NCBI RefSeq assembly: GCF_900142775.1
Contig: NZ_FRCC01000003.1
Coordinates: forward strand, 372,001 to 436,000
DNA: 64,000 bases
Reading direction: 5' to 3'
Source of the DNA: Flavobacterium flevense
Lineage (GTDB): Bacteria > Bacteroidota > Bacteroidia > Flavobacteriales > Flavobacteriaceae
Under the pieces are notes generated by a model that was not told the DNA's origin, did not search any database, and saw only the letters and a program-made list of their open reading frames with translations. Below are positions 63,028-64,000 of this stretch, piece after piece (position 1 is the first letter of the stretch; the number at the start of each line of letters is the position of its first letter). The position numbers were made by a program, and so were the translations under genes.

Positions 63028-63252
63028 ATGGAAGCTATGGATAATACAAATGAATTGAAGCGATTAGGATTGCGTATTAAGCAATTAAGGACAGCTCGTG
63101 GATTATCACAAGCTAAACTTGGTTTACTTATATTAAAAGACCAACAATCTATTCATAAAGTCGAAGCAGGAGAATTTAACCCAACATATCTTTATCTTCT
63201 TGAAATAAGCAAAGGACTTGAAATCCCACTGAGTGAATTGCTGGACTTTTAA
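63028..63252 (+). CDS. XRE-family regulator
   Basis: A 74-residue protein, nearly all of it an HTH_3 domain: LGLRIKQLRTARGLSQAKLG, then IHKVEAGEFNPTYLYLLEISKGLEI. A Met three codons in (63037) is an alternative start. It converges on the Argonaute gene. Such small regulators often control a neighbouring defence or element gene. Confidence 0.85.
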   Translation: MEAMDNTNELKRLGLRIKQLRTARGLSQAKLGLLILKDQQSIHKVEAGEFNPTYLYLLEISKGLEIPLSELLDF

Positions 63253-63399
63253 TAAACCGAATACATCGTGTTTTAATGATAATTATAAGAAATACATTTT
63301 ATGAACTTGCTGGTGTCTCAGATAATATAACAAACTTGCAATAAAACAGAAAAATAAAAAAACTATATATCAAAATAATCAAGTTGATTTCTTGTATTT

Positions 63400-64000
63400 T
63401 TAAATAAACAGCCTATAATCATATGTTTTGCCTTCAAATCTTGAAAGTAGTTTCCCAATACGAGCAATTTGATTTGATGAATTAATAGTGGCAGGTAATT
63501 TGGAATATAAATCGAAAGAATTCCAATTCATTTTAGTTAATCCTAAAATTTCAATTGCAATTGTATTGATATCCGAATCACCGTAATGTCTCGTTATTTT
63601 TATAGGAGCAGGAATACTCCTACCTCCTAAGTAATATCTGTAATTTGTATTCCTTACTGATGGAACGATACCATGAGTCCATAATAGTGCTTCAAATCTA
63701 TTAGTTACAATACATGTTCCTCTTGATATTGGAAATTTATCGGTGCTTAATAAACTATTAAATACATTCATAGATAAAAAACGAGCTTCAGTTTCGTAGT
63801 TAATCTCTATTAAATCTATTTTTGTTATACCTGCCAAATTCAGACTAGCTGTAATTCCCTTAATCTCATCTTCTGTGAATTTTGTCCTTTTATGAATTAC
63901 AACTCTTTCTGGTAACCTATCTAATGAATTATAAAAAAGCTCTCTAATTGAAACTCCAAACTGAAAGGCATCATTATAAGACATAAAAGGATTTGACTGT
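63400..64000 (-). CDS. Prokaryotic Argonaute, C-terminal PIWI part (5' truncated by window)
   Basis: The last 199 residues of a longer protein; the frame is open to the window edge (residues QSNPF precede the Met at 63984). PIWI landmarks are LPERVVIHKRTKF, then ALLWTHGIVPSVRN, SIPAPIKITRHYG, EILGLTKMNWNSFDLYSKLP and the C-terminal hydrophobic Phe-Ile. In catalytic Argonautes the third metal-binding Asp is in an IHRDGxF context; here HKRTKF puts Arg at that place. The fourth residue region SSNQIARI has Asn where DEDX enzymes have D, H or N. The protein is probably nuclease-inactive and would use guide RNA or DNA to trigger a partner; any effector lies outside the window. Confidence 0.85.
   Translation of the reverse strand, partial: QSNPFMSYNDAFQFGVSIRELFYNSLDRLPERVVIHKRTKFTEDEIKGITASLNLAGITKIDLIEINYETEARFLSMNVFNSLLSTDKFPISRGTCIVTNRFEALLWTHGIVPSVRNTNYRYYLGGRSIPAPIKITRHYGDSDINTIAIEILGLTKMNWNSFDLYSKLPATINSSNQIARIGKLLSRFEGKTYDYRLFI

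Overview
The window looks like a chromosome segment of a member of the Flavobacteriia, most likely Flavobacterium. It is AT-rich, its promoters are of the Bacteroidetes type (TTG or TTTG about 20 nt before TAnnTTTG), ribosome binding sites are weak, and the genes are typical of the group: an AmpG-like permease beside a GH3 NagZ-like enzyme, a DUF6952-type protein beside thioredoxin, and a GTP-cyclohydrolase-dead RibB fusion. This taxonomic call is an inference from gene content and base composition.

Positions 1 to about 41,220 are chromosomal backbone. In order: the 3' part of a hybrid histidine kinase with a YpfJ-type zinc protease; an ammonium channel; a leftward operon of sodium symporter, GNAT, M20 amidohydrolase and two unlike PLP racemases (amino-acid uptake and processing); a Gfo/Idh oxidoreductase and the YifB/ComM ATPase; a RAYT transposase embedded in REP-like palindromes and ~0.2-kb tandem repeats; pabB-tilS-dsbD; DoxX; lpdA; an FAD monooxygenase with an N-terminal zinc-finger-like segment behind a large FAD/Fe-S dehydrogenase; a probable peptidoglycan-recycling run (HGSNAT-like acyltransferase, GH10-like hydrolase, AmpG-like permease, GH3) interrupted by a KilA-N gene with striking CGAATTCG-centred palindromes; a peroxide-defence set (peroxiredoxin, thioredoxin, DUF6952-like, Tpx); and an envelope/division operon tpx-dgkA-ftsK-lolA-lptG-ribB.

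At 41,105 a tRNA-Ser(UGA) marks the start of an integrated element that runs to the end of the window. It opens with a tyrosine integrase, then a WG-repeat protein, an excisionase-like HTH protein whose upstream region matches that of the integrase, small unknown genes, a DUF5131 (phage Gp37/Gp68) protein, and an AT-rich region in front of a replication-initiator-like winged-helix gene. Its main cargo is a four-gene, defence-like operon (49,608-56,473): an MmeI/YeeA-type DNA methyltransferase without a visible nuclease motif, an SF2 helicase, a GIY-YIG (T5orf172-type) nuclease candidate and a NucS-like PD-(D/E)xK nuclease. Beyond that lie an XRE regulator with flanking operator-like repeats, a small serine recombinase, a leftward cluster of secreted or zinc-binding small proteins, and another XRE regulator.

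The last 600 bases hold the C-terminal third of a prokaryotic Argonaute PIWI domain on the minus strand, running off the window. One catalytic aspartate position reads Arg, so it is probably nuclease-inactive and may work with an effector encoded outside the window. No second att site is visible, so the right end of the element lies beyond base 64,000.
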